NCBI GenBank assembly: GCA_020249865.1 | Contig: JADCEV010000012.1 | Location: forward strand, 42,239 to 106,238 | Direction: 5' to 3' | Length of the DNA stretch: 64,000 nt | Source of the DNA: Roseomonas sp. | GTDB lineage: Bacteria > Pseudomonadota > Alphaproteobacteria > Acetobacterales > Acetobacteraceae | Part shown: positions 8,326-16,845 of the stretch, piece by piece | Layout: each line of letters starts with the position of its first letter | How positions within the stretch are numbered: the first letter of the stretch is position 1 | Notes under the pieces: model-generated | Told to the model about the DNA's origin: nothing | Databases searched by the model: none | Seen by the model: the letters and a program-made list of their open reading frames with translations, nothing else | Position numbers and translations under genes: made by a program

Positions 8326-9554
8326 CTGACACCAAGACAGCGCAAGATCAAATGATCGGACCACTCGCGGGTATTCGCGTTCTTGATCTTTCCTCGGTGG
8401 TGGTGGGACCTGTCTGCACCGGCGTTCTCGCGGAACATGGTGCGGAGGTCATCAAGCTTGAAAGCCCAGGCGGTGATTTGCTGCGCCAGCTTGCCGGCAA
8501 GGGCCGTTCGCCGGGCATGAATGGCAAATTCCTCAATTTCAATCGTGGCAAGAAATCCATCGCGCTTGATCTGAAAGCGCCTGCCGGGCTTGCCGCACTT
8601 AAGCGTCTGGCGGCAACGGTGGATGTCTTTGTCAGCAATATCCGCCCGGATGCGCAGGCGCGGCTTGGTGTGGATGCCGCAAGCCTGCACGCTATCGCAC
8701 CCCGTCTGATCCATTGCGCCATCACGGGTTTCGGCTCCGGCGGGCCTTATGCCGGCAGGCCGGCCTATGACACGGTGATCCAAGGTGCCGCAGGTGTTGC
8801 GGGCTGTTTTGAAGCCTCCACCGGGGAACCGCGCTATGTGCCGATGTTGGTGGCGGACCACACGGTTGGGTTGATCGCCGCACAGATGATTGGCTTTGCG
8901 CTTTATCGGCGCGAGAAAACCGGTGTGGGTGAGGCGATTGAAGTGCCGATGTTCGAAAACATGGCCGCCTATGTGATGATGGAACACCTTGGCGCCATGT
9001 CCTTCCGTCCCGCACTTGGCCCGCCTGGTGATCACCGCGTGTTGAGCCCCAATGCGCGACCCTTGCCAACTTCTGATGGCTATATCTGCATCTCCGCCAA
9101 TACGGATGCGCAAGCGCATGCGTTTTTTGACGCAATTGGTCGGCCCGAATTGAAGACCGATCCGCGCTTTGCCACCATCGCCGGGCGCACCGCCAATACG
9201 CGCGATTATTTCGCCATTCGCGCTGGTGGGCTGAAAGGCAAGACCTCCGCCGAATGGCTCGAGATTTTTGATCGGCTTGATGTGCCGGCCTCGCCCTATA
9301 ACACCATCGCGGGCTTGCTCGATGATCTGCATCTGCGCGCGGTTGGCATGGTGCAGGAAGAAGAACACCCGACCGAGGGTGCAACTTACGCCATCGGCCA
9401 GCCCAATCATTTCTCCGGCGGCAATGCACCGCCCGGCCGGCCAGCACCACGGCTTGGGCAGGATGGCGTGGCGTTGCTGGCCGCGGCTGGCATGACCGAG
9501 GATGAAATTACCGCACTCAAGCGCGATGGCGTGCTGCTTGAAGCACCATCATAA
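8322..9554 (+). CDS. Family III (CaiB/BaiF) CoA-transferase, first copy
   Basis: Class III CoA-transferases move CoA between carboxylic acids through an aspartyl intermediate. The 410-residue protein has the LAGIRVLDLSSVVVGP start, the AEHGAEVIKLESPGGD block, and the probable catalytic Asp in PAYDTVIQGAAG near residue 150. It overlaps the amidohydrolase by ATGA and is followed 18 bp later by a second, diverged family member. The two could form a heteromer or serve two steps of one acid-degradation route. The acyl substrate cannot be deduced from sequence. Confidence 0.9.
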   Translation: MTDTKTAQDQMIGPLAGIRVLDLSSVVVGPVCTGVLAEHGAEVIKLESPGGDLLRQLAGKGRSPGMNGKFLNFNRGKKSIALDLKAPAGLAALKRLAATVDVFVSNIRPDAQARLGVDAASLHAIAPRLIHCAITGFGSGGPYAGRPAYDTVIQGAAGVAGCFEASTGEPRYVPMLVADHTVGLIAAQMIGFALYRREKTGVGEAIEVPMFENMAAYVMMEHLGAMSFRPALGPPGDHRVLSPNARPLPTSDGYICISANTDAQAHAFFDAIGRPELKTDPRFATIAGRTANTRDYFAIRAGGLKGKTSAEWLEIFDRLDVPASPYNTIAGLLDDLHLRAVGMVQEEEHPTEGATYAIGQPNHFSGGNAPPGRPAPRLGQDGVALLAAAGMTEDEITALKRDGVLLEAPS

Positions 9555-9572
9555 AGACCTGAGGAATCGCCA

Positions 9573-10760
9573 ATGACCCGCCCCTTCGAAGGCATCCGCA
9601 TCATTGACGCGACCCATGTGCTGGCCGGCCCCTTCGCGGCCTATCAGCTTGGCCTATTGGGTGCGGAGGTGATCAAGATTGAGCATCCGGGTGATCCTGA
9701 TCAAAGCCGCGTCAATGGCAGTGATATGCCCTTGAACGAAGCTGGCATGGGCTGCCAATATCTGACGCAGGGATCAAATAAGCGCAGCCTGACGCTTGAT
9801 CTGAAGCAGGAAGCGGCGCGCGAGATTTTCCGCAAGCTGATCGCGGGTGCCGATGTGTTGGTGGAGAATTTTCGCCCCGGTGCCTTCGCGGCTTTGGGCC
9901 TGGGCTATGAGGATTTGCTGAAGATCAATCCACGGCTGATCTATTGCTCGATCTCGGCCTTTGGTCATGGCGGGCCGCGCGGTGAACAAACCGCTTATGA
10001 TCACGTGATCCAGGCAACATCCGGCATCATGGCCTGCACCGGCTCGCCTGAGGTGAACCCGATCAAATTCGGCGCACCGGCGATTGATTACGCCACCGGC
10101 ACCATGGGCGCCTTCGCGCTATCGGCGGCCTTGTTCCAGCGTGAGAAAACCGGGCGCGGCCAGCATATTGACCTTGCCATGCTGGATGTCGCGATCATGA
10201 TGATGGCGAGCCATGTCACTTCCTATGCACGCAGCGGCAAACCTCCGCGCCTGCGCGGCAATGACCACGAATATGCAACGAATAGCTGCTATGAAACCGC
10301 TGATGGTCTGGTGATGATTGGGGCGAGCAATCTTCGTCAACAGCAGCGTTTGTGGAAAGCGCTCGGTCGGCCCGATATGGCGAAGGACAGCAATGGAGCG
10401 CGCCATGCCGATCGCGCCAATGAAGCGGCGACGCTGGCAGCGTTGTTGAAGGCCAAGACTGCCGATGAATGGGAAGCCTATTTGCAGGCGCGTCATGTGC
10501 CGGCGGGACGCGTGCGCAATTTGGCTGAATCACTCGCTGATCCGCAGATCAAGGGGCGCGGCGTGGTGCATCGCTTCGAAGCCGCGCTTGGCGTGACGGG
10601 ACCATTCTCGGTCCCCGTCGCCGCGTTTGGCTTTGCGCATGGCGGCCCGCGCGTGGATACGCCGCCGCCACCGCTTGGCGCCGACAATGATGCCATCCTG
10701 GCCGAGCTTGGCTATGATGCCGCCGCGCGCGATAAACTCCGCGCCGCTGGCGTGATTTGA
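9573..10760 (+). CDS. Family III (CaiB/BaiF) CoA-transferase, second copy
   Basis: The 395-residue paralogue of the preceding gene has the same fold signatures: IRIIDATHVLAGPFAAYQL at the N-terminus, GAEVIKIEHPGDPDQSR, and the likely catalytic Asp in TAYDHVIQATSG near residue 145. It is clearly diverged from its neighbour, so this is not a recent duplication. Shine-Dalgarno GAGGA lies before ATG 9573. A tandem family III pair next to a VOC protein and a hydrolase suggests a complete small catabolic unit, in which an organic acid is activated to its CoA ester. Specificity unknown. Confidence 0.9.
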   Translation: MTRPFEGIRIIDATHVLAGPFAAYQLGLLGAEVIKIEHPGDPDQSRVNGSDMPLNEAGMGCQYLTQGSNKRSLTLDLKQEAAREIFRKLIAGADVLVENFRPGAFAALGLGYEDLLKINPRLIYCSISAFGHGGPRGEQTAYDHVIQATSGIMACTGSPEVNPIKFGAPAIDYATGTMGAFALSAALFQREKTGRGQHIDLAMLDVAIMMMASHVTSYARSGKPPRLRGNDHEYATNSCYETADGLVMIGASNLRQQQRLWKALGRPDMAKDSNGARHADRANEAATLAALLKAKTADEWEAYLQARHVPAGRVRNLAESLADPQIKGRGVVHRFEAALGVTGPFSVPVAAFGFAHGGPRVDTPPPPLGADNDAILAELGYDAAARDKLRAAGVI

Positions 10761-10774
10761 AATAGGGGGAAACC

Positions 10775-11158
10775 ATGGCCCAATTTACCTTCGACCACAT
10801 CCATCTGCGCAGCCCCAATCCGGAAGCAACGGCGGTGTTTTACGAACGCATGTTCGGGGCTGAGGTTTTGCGCTCCACCCAGCAGGGCGAGCCGCGCGTG
10901 GATATCAGGCTTGGCGGGCAAATCATTTTCATTGCGCCCATCAAGGGCGACAACACGGCGCCACCGCCCAGCATGCCGTATCGTGGCTTGGAACATATCG
11001 GCCTGGCCGTGACGGGGCTTGATCAGGTGGTTGCCGAATTGAAGGCCAAGGGCGCGGAATTCACCATGGAACCCACCGCGATCCGCCCCGGCATTCGCAT
11101 TTGCTTTGTGCGCGGGCCGGAGAATGTCGCGATTGAATTGCTGGAACGCAGCGCCTGA
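10775..11158 (+). CDS. VOC-superfamily (glyoxalase-like) metalloprotein
   Basis: A 127-residue single vicinal-oxygen-chelate domain. Likely metal ligands are the His in FDHIHLRSPNP, the His in GLEHIGLAVTG, and the Glu in NVAIELLE near the C-terminus. VOC enzymes include glyoxalase I, ring-cleaving dioxygenases and methylmalonyl-CoA epimerase. A CoA-ester epimerase or isomerase role would fit the flanking CoA-transferases, but this is inference. The GGGGGA ribosome site precedes ATG 10775. Its TGA stop at 11156-11158 overlaps the presumed CTG start of the next gene. Confidence 0.85.
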   Translation: MAQFTFDHIHLRSPNPEATAVFYERMFGAEVLRSTQQGEPRVDIRLGGQIIFIAPIKGDNTAPPPSMPYRGLEHIGLAVTGLDQVVAELKAKGAEFTMEPTAIRPGIRICFVRGPENVAIELLERSA

Positions 11159-12351
11159 GCGTTCTTGTCATTGGCGCCGGCCCCGCCGGTTTGATGGCGG
11201 CGGAAGCCGCGGCGCAGGCGGGGGCCTCAGTGCTGGTGGCAGATCACATGCCATCGCCCGCGCGCAAACTGCTGATTGCCGGACGCGGCGGGCTTAATCT
11301 GACGCATTCGGAAGCGTTGCCGCATTTCCTGAAACACTATGGCGCGGCAGAACCACATCTCGCGCCGCATATCCGCGCCTTCCCGCCCGAGGCCTTGATC
11401 GCCTGGGCTGAGGGGCTTGGGCAGCCTTGTTTCATCGGCTCCTCCGGTCGGGTTTTTCCGCGTGCCATGAAGGCATCGCCGCTGCTGCGCGCCTGGATGG
11501 CGCGGCTATCTGCGCTTGGTGTGCAACTGCTCACGCGCCATCGCTGGCTCGGTTTTGCGGCTGATGGTGCGGCGCGTTTCGCCACACCGGATGGCGAAAG
11601 CCAAATAAAGGCCTCGGCGACTGTTCTGGCTCTGGGTGGTGCATCCTGGCCGCGGCTTGGGTCGGATGGTACCTGGCCCGCACTTTTGCCGGGTGTTGCC
11701 ACGCGCCCCTTCGCGCCTTCCAATATGGGCTTTGCCATTCCCTGGTCCGAGCATTTGCGCCAGCGCTTCGCCGGCACGCCGCTCAAGCGCATTGCGCTGT
11801 CTTTCGGCGGCATCACGCAACGTGGCGAGGCCATGATAACCGAGGCCGGCATTGAAGGCGGCGCAGTCTATGCCTTGAGTGCCTCCATACGCGATGCGCT
11901 TGAACAGCATCACAACGCCACGCTGCACCTCGATCTCCGGCCCGATCTCGGTTTGGCCGATCTTGCAGCGCGGCTGGCGGGACGGCGCGGTAGCCTTTCG
12001 CTCTCCAATCATTTGCGGCGCAATGCGGGGCTGGCGCCGGTTGGGATTACGCTGGTGCAGGAAGCGCTGAAATCCAGTGCCGTAACGCCCGATCTCGCCG
12101 CCCTGATCAAGGCATTGCCGTTGCAGGTGACGGGCGCCTTCCCAATCGCGCGCGCCATTTCCTCGGCCGGCGGGCTTGCCTGGTCTGAGGTGGATGAAAA
12201 CCTCATGCTCCGCCGCTTGCCGGGTGTTTTCGCCTGTGGCGAAATGCTTGACTGGGAAGCGCCAACGGGCGGCTATTTGCTGCAAGCCTGTTTCAGCACG
12301 GGCCGCGCTGCTGGCTTGGCGGCCGGGCGCTTGGATGTTCAGCGGTTTTAA
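11155..12351 (+). CDS. NAD(P)/FAD-dependent flavoprotein, HI0933/BaiN type, probable CTG start
   Basis: A flavoprotein of the HI0933-like group (close to the PP_4765 subfamily). The FAD-binding motif VLVIGAGPAGLMAAEAA is encoded from 11161 onward, and ARKLLIAGRGGLNLTHSE and the terminal GGYLLQACFSTGRAAG block are typical. The first ATG (11191) lies inside the dinucleotide-binding motif and would destroy it. Upstream in frame there is no ATG, GTG or TTG before the stop at 11134-11136. CTG 11155, overlapping the upstream stop as CTGA, is the best candidate and gives 398 residues. A sequencing error is the alternative. Physiological substrate unknown. Confidence 0.8.
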   Translation: MSVLVIGAGPAGLMAAEAAAQAGASVLVADHMPSPARKLLIAGRGGLNLTHSEALPHFLKHYGAAEPHLAPHIRAFPPEALIAWAEGLGQPCFIGSSGRVFPRAMKASPLLRAWMARLSALGVQLLTRHRWLGFAADGAARFATPDGESQIKASATVLALGGASWPRLGSDGTWPALLPGVATRPFAPSNMGFAIPWSEHLRQRFAGTPLKRIALSFGGITQRGEAMITEAGIEGGAVYALSASIRDALEQHHNATLHLDLRPDLGLADLAARLAGRRGSLSLSNHLRRNAGLAPVGITLVQEALKSSAVTPDLAALIKALPLQVTGAFPIARAISSAGGLAWSEVDENLMLRRLPGVFACGEMLDWEAPTGGYLLQACFSTGRAAGLAAGRLDVQRF

Positions 12352-12366
12352 CAACAGGGGATGACC

Positions 12367-13854
12367 ATGGCGGAATTCGATCTGGTGGTGCGTGGCGGAG
12401 AGGTGGCGACGGGTTTCGGCACCACGCGTTGCGATATTGGCGTAAAGGATGGGCGCATTGTGGCGCTTGGCGAAAAGCTGGCTGACGGCGCGCGCGTGGT
12501 GGATGCCTCCGGCACTTTGGTGCTGCCCGGCGGCGTGGATAGCCATTGCCATATCGAAGAACCCTCACGCGGCGGCTATGCGAGCACCGGCCTCGCGGAA
12601 CCACCGATCACGGTGAATGAGGAAAGCTTCGCCACCGCCTCCACCGCCGCCTTCGCCGGTGGTACCACTTCCGTTGTGTGCTTCATTCCGCAATGGAAGG
12701 GTTATGGCGTTTGGGAACGCTATACGGATTACCGCGCCCGCGCCGCCCGCGGCATGATTGACCATTCCTTCCACCAGATCATCAGCGACCCGACCGATAC
12801 TGTGATGGATCAGGAAGTGCCGCGTTTGGTCGCCGAAGGGGTGCGCAGCCTCAAGGTCTTCCTCACCTACGAACCTTTGCATTTGAATGATGCGCAATAT
12901 CTCCGCGTTCTCACCAAGGCGCGCACGCTCGGCTGCCTGGTGACGGTGCATTGTGAGAATTATGAGGCGATCAATTGGCGCACCCATGAATTGCTGAAGC
13001 ATGGCATGACCGCGCCGAAATACCATGCCTGGGCGCGCCCCCCGGTGGTGGAACGTGAAGCGACGCATCGCGCCATTGCGCTCGCGGAATTGGTGGATCA
13101 GCCGATCCAGATCTTCCATGTCTCCTGCGAAGAAGCCGCCGAGGAAATCGCGCGCGCCCAGGCACGTGGCGTGAAGGTATGGGGTGAAACCTGCCCGCAA
13201 TACATCAGCCTGACCGCTGCCGATATGGATCGCCCGGGTTTTGAGGGTGCGAAATTCATGTGCAGCCCGGCACCGCGCAGCCGCGCAGAACATGAACGCG
13301 TCTGGGAAATGATCCGGCGCGGCACCTTGGATGTGATTTCATCCGATCACTGCGCCTTTTCCTTCGAAGGTGATCGCGGCAAGCGCCAGAATGGTTCGGA
13401 TGCGGTATTCCGCGATATCCCAAATGGTATTCCGGGCTTCACCGCACGCCTGCCGATCATTTTCAGCGAAGGTGTTTCGAAAGGCCGCATCAGCCTGGAT
13501 GATTTCGTGCGCCTCACCAGCACCAATCCCGCACGGCTGATAGGGCTTGCACCCCGCAAGGGCGCGATTGCCGTCGGTGCGGATGCCGATCTGGCGCTCT
13601 GGGATCCGAAGAAGAAAGTCACCATCACCAATGCGCTGATGCAGCACGCGATTGATTACACGCCCTATGAAGGGATGGAAGTGACGGGCTGGCCCGTCAT
13701 GACCATCCGCCGTGGTGAGGTGGTGATGCGTGATGGCAAGGTGCAGGCGGAACCCGGCACTGGCCGCTTCCTGCCGCGTGGGCCCTACGCCATGATCAGG
13801 CCGCGCGGCATCACGCCTGATGGGTTCGATCCGGCGCCGCCGCCAGCGATTTAG
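12367..13854 (+). CDS. Dihydropyrimidinase/hydantoinase-family amidohydrolase (first copy)
   Basis: Zinc amidohydrolase that opens cyclic ureides such as dihydropyrimidines or hydantoins. In the 495-residue product the binuclear metal site is complete: His60 and His62 (DSHCHIEE), Lys163 for carbamylation (SLKVFLTYE), His195 (TVHCEN), His251 (IFHVSC) and Asp327 (SSDHCAF). An ATG at 12361 directly abuts the AGGGG ribosome site at 12356-12360, while ATG 12367 has 6-nt spacing and is preferred. The gene ends the plus-strand run and is followed by a strong bidirectional terminator. Whether it belongs functionally with the CoA-transferase cluster is unclear. Confidence 0.9.
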   Translation: MAEFDLVVRGGEVATGFGTTRCDIGVKDGRIVALGEKLADGARVVDASGTLVLPGGVDSHCHIEEPSRGGYASTGLAEPPITVNEESFATASTAAFAGGTTSVVCFIPQWKGYGVWERYTDYRARAARGMIDHSFHQIISDPTDTVMDQEVPRLVAEGVRSLKVFLTYEPLHLNDAQYLRVLTKARTLGCLVTVHCENYEAINWRTHELLKHGMTAPKYHAWARPPVVEREATHRAIALAELVDQPIQIFHVSCEEAAEEIARAQARGVKVWGETCPQYISLTAADMDRPGFEGAKFMCSPAPRSRAEHERVWEMIRRGTLDVISSDHCAFSFEGDRGKRQNGSDAVFRDIPNGIPGFTARLPIIFSEGVSKGRISLDDFVRLTSTNPARLIGLAPRKGAIAVGADADLALWDPKKKVTITNALMQHAIDYTPYEGMEVTGWPVMTIRRGEVVMRDGKVQAEPGTGRFLPRGPYAMIRPRGITPDGFDPAPPPAI

Positions 13855-13865
13855 CGCCCCTGGTA

Positions 13866-13895
13866 TTCAAGCCGCGTGGCGTCACGCGGCTTGAA
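13866..13895. terminator. Bidirectional terminator hairpin
   Basis: TTCAAGCCGCGT (13866-13877) and ACGCGGCTTGAA (13884-13895) form a perfect 12-bp stem with a 6-nt loop. It lies between two converging genes (hydantoinase and cupin), so one structure can end transcription from both sides. Confidence 0.85.
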
Positions 13896-13901
13896 ACCCC
13901 A

Positions 13902-14243
13902 TCAATCCACAATGAATAGCTTGGCGCCGATGGTGGTGCGCGACATATGCGGCTCTGCCCCATCCGCCACCTGATAGGACATGCCAGGCTTCAGCACGAA
14001 GACGCGCCCATCAGCCAGTGTGGTTTCCAATTCGCCTTCCAATACCAGCAGCACATGGCCTTTCTGGCACCAATGATCGGCGACATAGCCAGGTGAATAT
14101 TCCACCATGCGCACGCGGATCGGGTTTTCCGCCGGTCCGACATGGCGCGTGCGCCACAGCGCTTCGCCGGTCACGCCCGCATGGCGTGTCGGTTGCACCT
14201 GCGCCCAATCGGTGGTGTCGAAGGGAATGGCGGACATCTGCAT
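13902..14243 (-). CDS. Small cupin protein (DHCW-motif cupin type)
   Basis: A 113-residue single-domain cupin. VRMVEYSPGYVADHWCQKGH contains the first cupin motif with its His and Cys, LVLEGELETTLADG follows, and the second motif includes EPHMSRT. Proteins annotated as DHCW-motif cupins share this length and pattern, and their function is not established. Starts at 14243 and 14237 (third residue) are both possible. The gene lies 13 bp downstream of yqgE on the same strand, probably in one transcript, and ends at the bidirectional terminator. Confidence 0.85.
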   Translation of the reverse strand: MQMSAIPFDTTDWAQVQPTRHAGVTGEALWRTRHVGPAENPIRVRMVEYSPGYVADHWCQKGHVLLVLEGELETTLADGRVFVLKPGMSYQVADGAEPHMSRTTIGAKLFIVD

Positions 14244-14256
14244 TGTTCAGAAACCC

Positions 14257-14847
14257 TCACGCATGCCCGGCCGCGGAAGAAAGCCAGGCCGGATGCACCT
14301 TGAGCTTCGCCAGCGCCGCTTGCCAGGCGGTGCTGGCATCCTCCTGAAATAACAGCGCCTCATCTGCCGGCACGCTCAGCCAGGAATTGCGCTGGATTTC
14401 CTCTTCCAATTGGCCAGGCGCCCAGCCGGCATAGCCAAGCGCGAGCAGGCCCTGGCGCGGCCCGCCGCCGCCTGCAATCGCGCTCAAGATATCAACACTC
14501 GCGGTCAGGGCGAGGCCCTCGCCAAAGGTCAGGCTCCCCTCGGCGGACCAATCATCCGTATGCAGCACAAAGCCGCGCCCGGCTTCCACCGGCCCGCCGG
14601 AGACAAGGCGGATCTGCCGCTGCGAAGGCACGGGCTTCAGGCCAAGCTGATCCAGCAATTTGTCAAAGCCCAGGCCCTCAATCGGGCGATTCACCATCAG
14701 CCCCATCGCGCCCTCAGCCGAATGGTTGCACAAACACACCACGCTTTGCGCAAAGCGCGGGTCTTCCATGCCGGGCATCGCAATCAGCAAATGCCCGGTC
14801 AGATAATCGCCAGCCCTGCGGGTGGCGGCTTTGCCCTTTCTGGCCAT
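14257..14847 (-). CDS. YqgE/AlgH family protein
   Basis: A 196-residue UPF0301 (YqgE/AlgH) protein of unknown biochemical role. The family signature is clear: GDYLTGHLLIAMPGMEDPRF at the N-terminus, SVVCLCNHSAEGAMGLMVNR, LVSGGPVEAGRGFVLH, and GYAGWAPGQLEEEI near residue 150. The frame remains open far upstream, but the homologous start is ATG 14847 (MARKGKAATRR), which also clears the divergent hisF promoter region. Confidence 0.92.
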   Translation of the reverse strand: MARKGKAATRRAGDYLTGHLLIAMPGMEDPRFAQSVVCLCNHSAEGAMGLMVNRPIEGLGFDKLLDQLGLKPVPSQRQIRLVSGGPVEAGRGFVLHTDDWSAEGSLTFGEGLALTASVDILSAIAGGGGPRQGLLALGYAGWAPGQLEEEIQRNSWLSVPADEALLFQEDASTAWQAALAKLKVHPAWLSSAAGHA

Positions 14848-14991
14848 GGGTGAAATGTGGCGCTGCCCGCGGCCCCCTGCAAGCCTTGTCTTTCGGGGCT
14901 TGACCGGGGGATCATTCCGGCGCATCGCGATTCCAAGGAAATCACCTTCCCTGGCCACAACTATCGCAACCGTGAGTTTACAAGAGGTCCC

Positions 14992-15774
14992 GTGCTCGCC
15001 CTTCGTATCATTCCCTGCCTGGATGTTAAGGATGGTCGCGTCGTGAAGGGCGTGAACTTCGTGGAGTTGCGCGATGCCGGGGACCCGGTGGAACAGGCGC
15101 GCAATTATGATCGCGAAGGCGCCGATGAGATCACCTTCCTTGACATCACGGCGTCTGCCGAAAACCGCGATACGATCCTGGATGTTGTCTCCCGCACGGC
15201 GGCTGAGGTCTTCATTCCGCTGACCGTCGGTGGCGGCGTACGCAGTGTTGATGATGCGCGCCGGCTTTTGCTGGCGGGTGCTGACAAGGTTTCCATCAAT
15301 TCGGCCGCGGTTGCCGATCCTGATCTGGTGCGCCGTGCGGCTGAGGCTTTTGGCAGCCAGGCCATCGTGGTTGCGATTGATGCGCGGCGGCGTGACGTGG
15401 GCGATAGTTGGGAAGTTTTCACCCATGGCGGGCGGCGCGGCACGGGCATGGATGCCATTGCCTGGGCGAAGCGGGTCGAGGCTCTTGGCGCAGGAGAAAT
15501 TCTGCTGACCTCAATGGACCGCGATGGCACCAAGCAGGGCTTTGATCTTGAATTGACCGCAGCCGTGCGTGCCGCCACGCGGCTGCCGATTGTGGCGTCT
15601 GGCGGTGTCGGTGAATTAAGCCATTTTGTCGAAGGCGCGCGCGCTGGTGCCACGGGCCTGCTTGCCGCCAGTGTTTTCCATTACGGGGTATTTCGGATTG
15701 CCGAAGCCAAGGCCGCGCTTGCCGCAGCGGGTTTGCCCATCCGCCCCGTCCCAAATCGTCAGGAGGCCGCGTAA
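14992..15774 (+). CDS. hisF: Imidazole glycerol phosphate synthase cyclase subunit HisF
   Basis: Forms imidazole glycerol phosphate and AICAR from PRFAR using ammonia passed from HisH, the fifth step of histidine synthesis. The protein has 260 residues, with both catalytic aspartates at canonical positions: Asp11 (PCLDVKDG) and Asp130 (VAIDARR). Phosphate loops TVGGGVRS and ASGGVGEL are present. GTG 14992 is chosen because AAGAGGT lies 4-10 nt upstream and the protein begins exactly like its family; the open frame upstream to 14857 is not coding. hisH, hisA and hisB are not adjacent. hisE starts immediately after the stop codon. Confidence 0.96.
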   Translation: MLALRIIPCLDVKDGRVVKGVNFVELRDAGDPVEQARNYDREGADEITFLDITASAENRDTILDVVSRTAAEVFIPLTVGGGVRSVDDARRLLLAGADKVSINSAAVADPDLVRRAAEAFGSQAIVVAIDARRRDVGDSWEVFTHGGRRGTGMDAIAWAKRVEALGAGEILLTSMDRDGTKQGFDLELTAAVRAATRLPIVASGGVGELSHFVEGARAGATGLLAASVFHYGVFRIAEAKAALAAAGLPIRPVPNRQEAA

Positions 15775-16362
15775 ATGGCCAAGGCCACAAAGCCCGCCAA
15801 GGTGAAAGCGGCGAATAAGATCAAGCCTGCCGGCAAGGTGAAGAAAAAGCCAAGCGCCAAGCTGAAGCCTGCGAAGGCCGGGAAGAAAAAGGCAGTGCTG
15901 CCGCTGCCCGGCGGGCTCAAGGTGAAAGGCGCCAAACTACCCAAGCGCATTCGAAAGGTGGAAGCACGGGTGCTGGAACCGCTCAGCGTTTCACCAACGG
16001 GCGCTGATGCCACTATTCTTGATCAGCTTTGGCAAACCGTGGAACAGCGGCGCCTTGCGGGTGACATCGCGTCTTCGCATTCCGCGCGGCTGATTGCGCG
16101 CGGCACCGCCAAGGTTGCGCAGAAATTCGGCGAAGAAGCGGTGGAATGCGTCATTGAAGCCACCATCGGCAATCGTGCGGCCACGGTGTTGGAATCAGCC
16201 GATGTGCTCTATCACCTGATGGTGGTTTGGGTGGATGCTGGAATCCGGCCTGCGGAGGTCTGGGCCGAATTGGCGCGCCGCCAGGGCATTAGCGGCATCG
16301 CTGAGAAGGCTGCGCGGCCCGAGGGCATTATCCGCGCTGCCGGCACCAGCAAGCTGCCGTAA
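15775..16362 (+). CDS. hisE: Phosphoribosyl-ATP diphosphatase HisE with lysine-rich N-terminal extension
   Basis: Hydrolyses phosphoribosyl-ATP to phosphoribosyl-AMP, step two of histidine synthesis. Typical HisE has about 100-110 residues; this product has 195. The catalytic all-alpha MazG-like domain spans roughly residues 77-180, with SHSARLIARGTAKVAQKFGEE and the ESADVLYHLMVVW block. The first 65 or so residues form a histone-like Lys/Ala/Pro tail rich in KPAK and KKK repeats, without a signal peptide. The ATG follows the hisF TAA with no spacer (TAAATG), so no nearer start is implied. The extension could bind nucleic acid or simply be disordered; its role is unknown. Confidence 0.93.
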   Translation: MAKATKPAKVKAANKIKPAGKVKKKPSAKLKPAKAGKKKAVLPLPGGLKVKGAKLPKRIRKVEARVLEPLSVSPTGADATILDQLWQTVEQRRLAGDIASSHSARLIARGTAKVAQKFGEEAVECVIEATIGNRAATVLESADVLYHLMVVWVDAGIRPAEVWAELARRQGISGIAEKAARPEGIIRAAGTSKLP

Positions 16363-16374
16363 AACCCCGGCAGA

Positions 16375-16845
16375 TTACCCAAGCGCCTTGGCCGCAGCCA
16401 GCACTTCGGCCGCATGGGCTTCGGGCTTCACCTTGCGCCAGATTTTCGCGATCTTGCCATCGGCGCCTACCAGAAAGCTCGATCGCTCCATGCCCATATA
16501 TTTCTTGCCATACATGGATTTCTCCACCCAAACGCCATAGGCCTCGGCCGTCTTATGTTCAGGGTCTGAGGCCAGCGGAAATTCCAGCCCATATTTCTTG
16601 GCGAATTTTTCAATCGGCGGCATGGCATCCGGCGATACACCAATCACGGTCAGGCCAAGCTTGCCAAGCTGGGGCAGCGCTTCCTGCACGCCGCAAGCCT
16701 GCTTGGTGCAGCCGGGCGTATCCGCCTTGGGGTAGAAATACAGCAGATAGGGCTTGCCCTTGAGGGTGGCGGAGGAAACCTCCCGCCCGCCGCTTGCCGC
16801 CATTTTGAAGGCGGGTGCCTTTTTGCCTTCGGCCAATTCGCTCAT
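16375..16845 (-). CDS. bcp: Thioredoxin-dependent peroxiredoxin, Bcp/PrxQ type
   Basis: Reduces hydrogen peroxide and organic hydroperoxides using thioredoxin. The 156-residue protein has the PrxQ active site ADTPGCTKQACG, with peroxidatic Cys46 and resolving Cys51 in the five-residue spacing of E. coli Bcp, plus the YFYPK block before it. Its ATG overlaps the glnE stop (ATGA at 16842-16845), so it is probably co-translated with glnE. It converges on hisE with only 12 bp between stops. Confidence 0.95.
   Translation of the reverse strand: MSELAEGKKAPAFKMAASGGREVSSATLKGKPYLLYFYPKADTPGCTKQACGVQEALPQLGKLGLTVIGVSPDAMPPIEKFAKKYGLEFPLASDPEHKTAEAYGVWVEKSMYGKKYMGMERSSFLVGADGKIAKIWRKVKPEAHAAEVLAAAKALG

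Noticed and set aside
14848..15426. Long N-terminal extension of YqgE on the minus strand
   Set aside because: It is antisense to hisF and unlike YqgE. The homologous start is ATG 14847.
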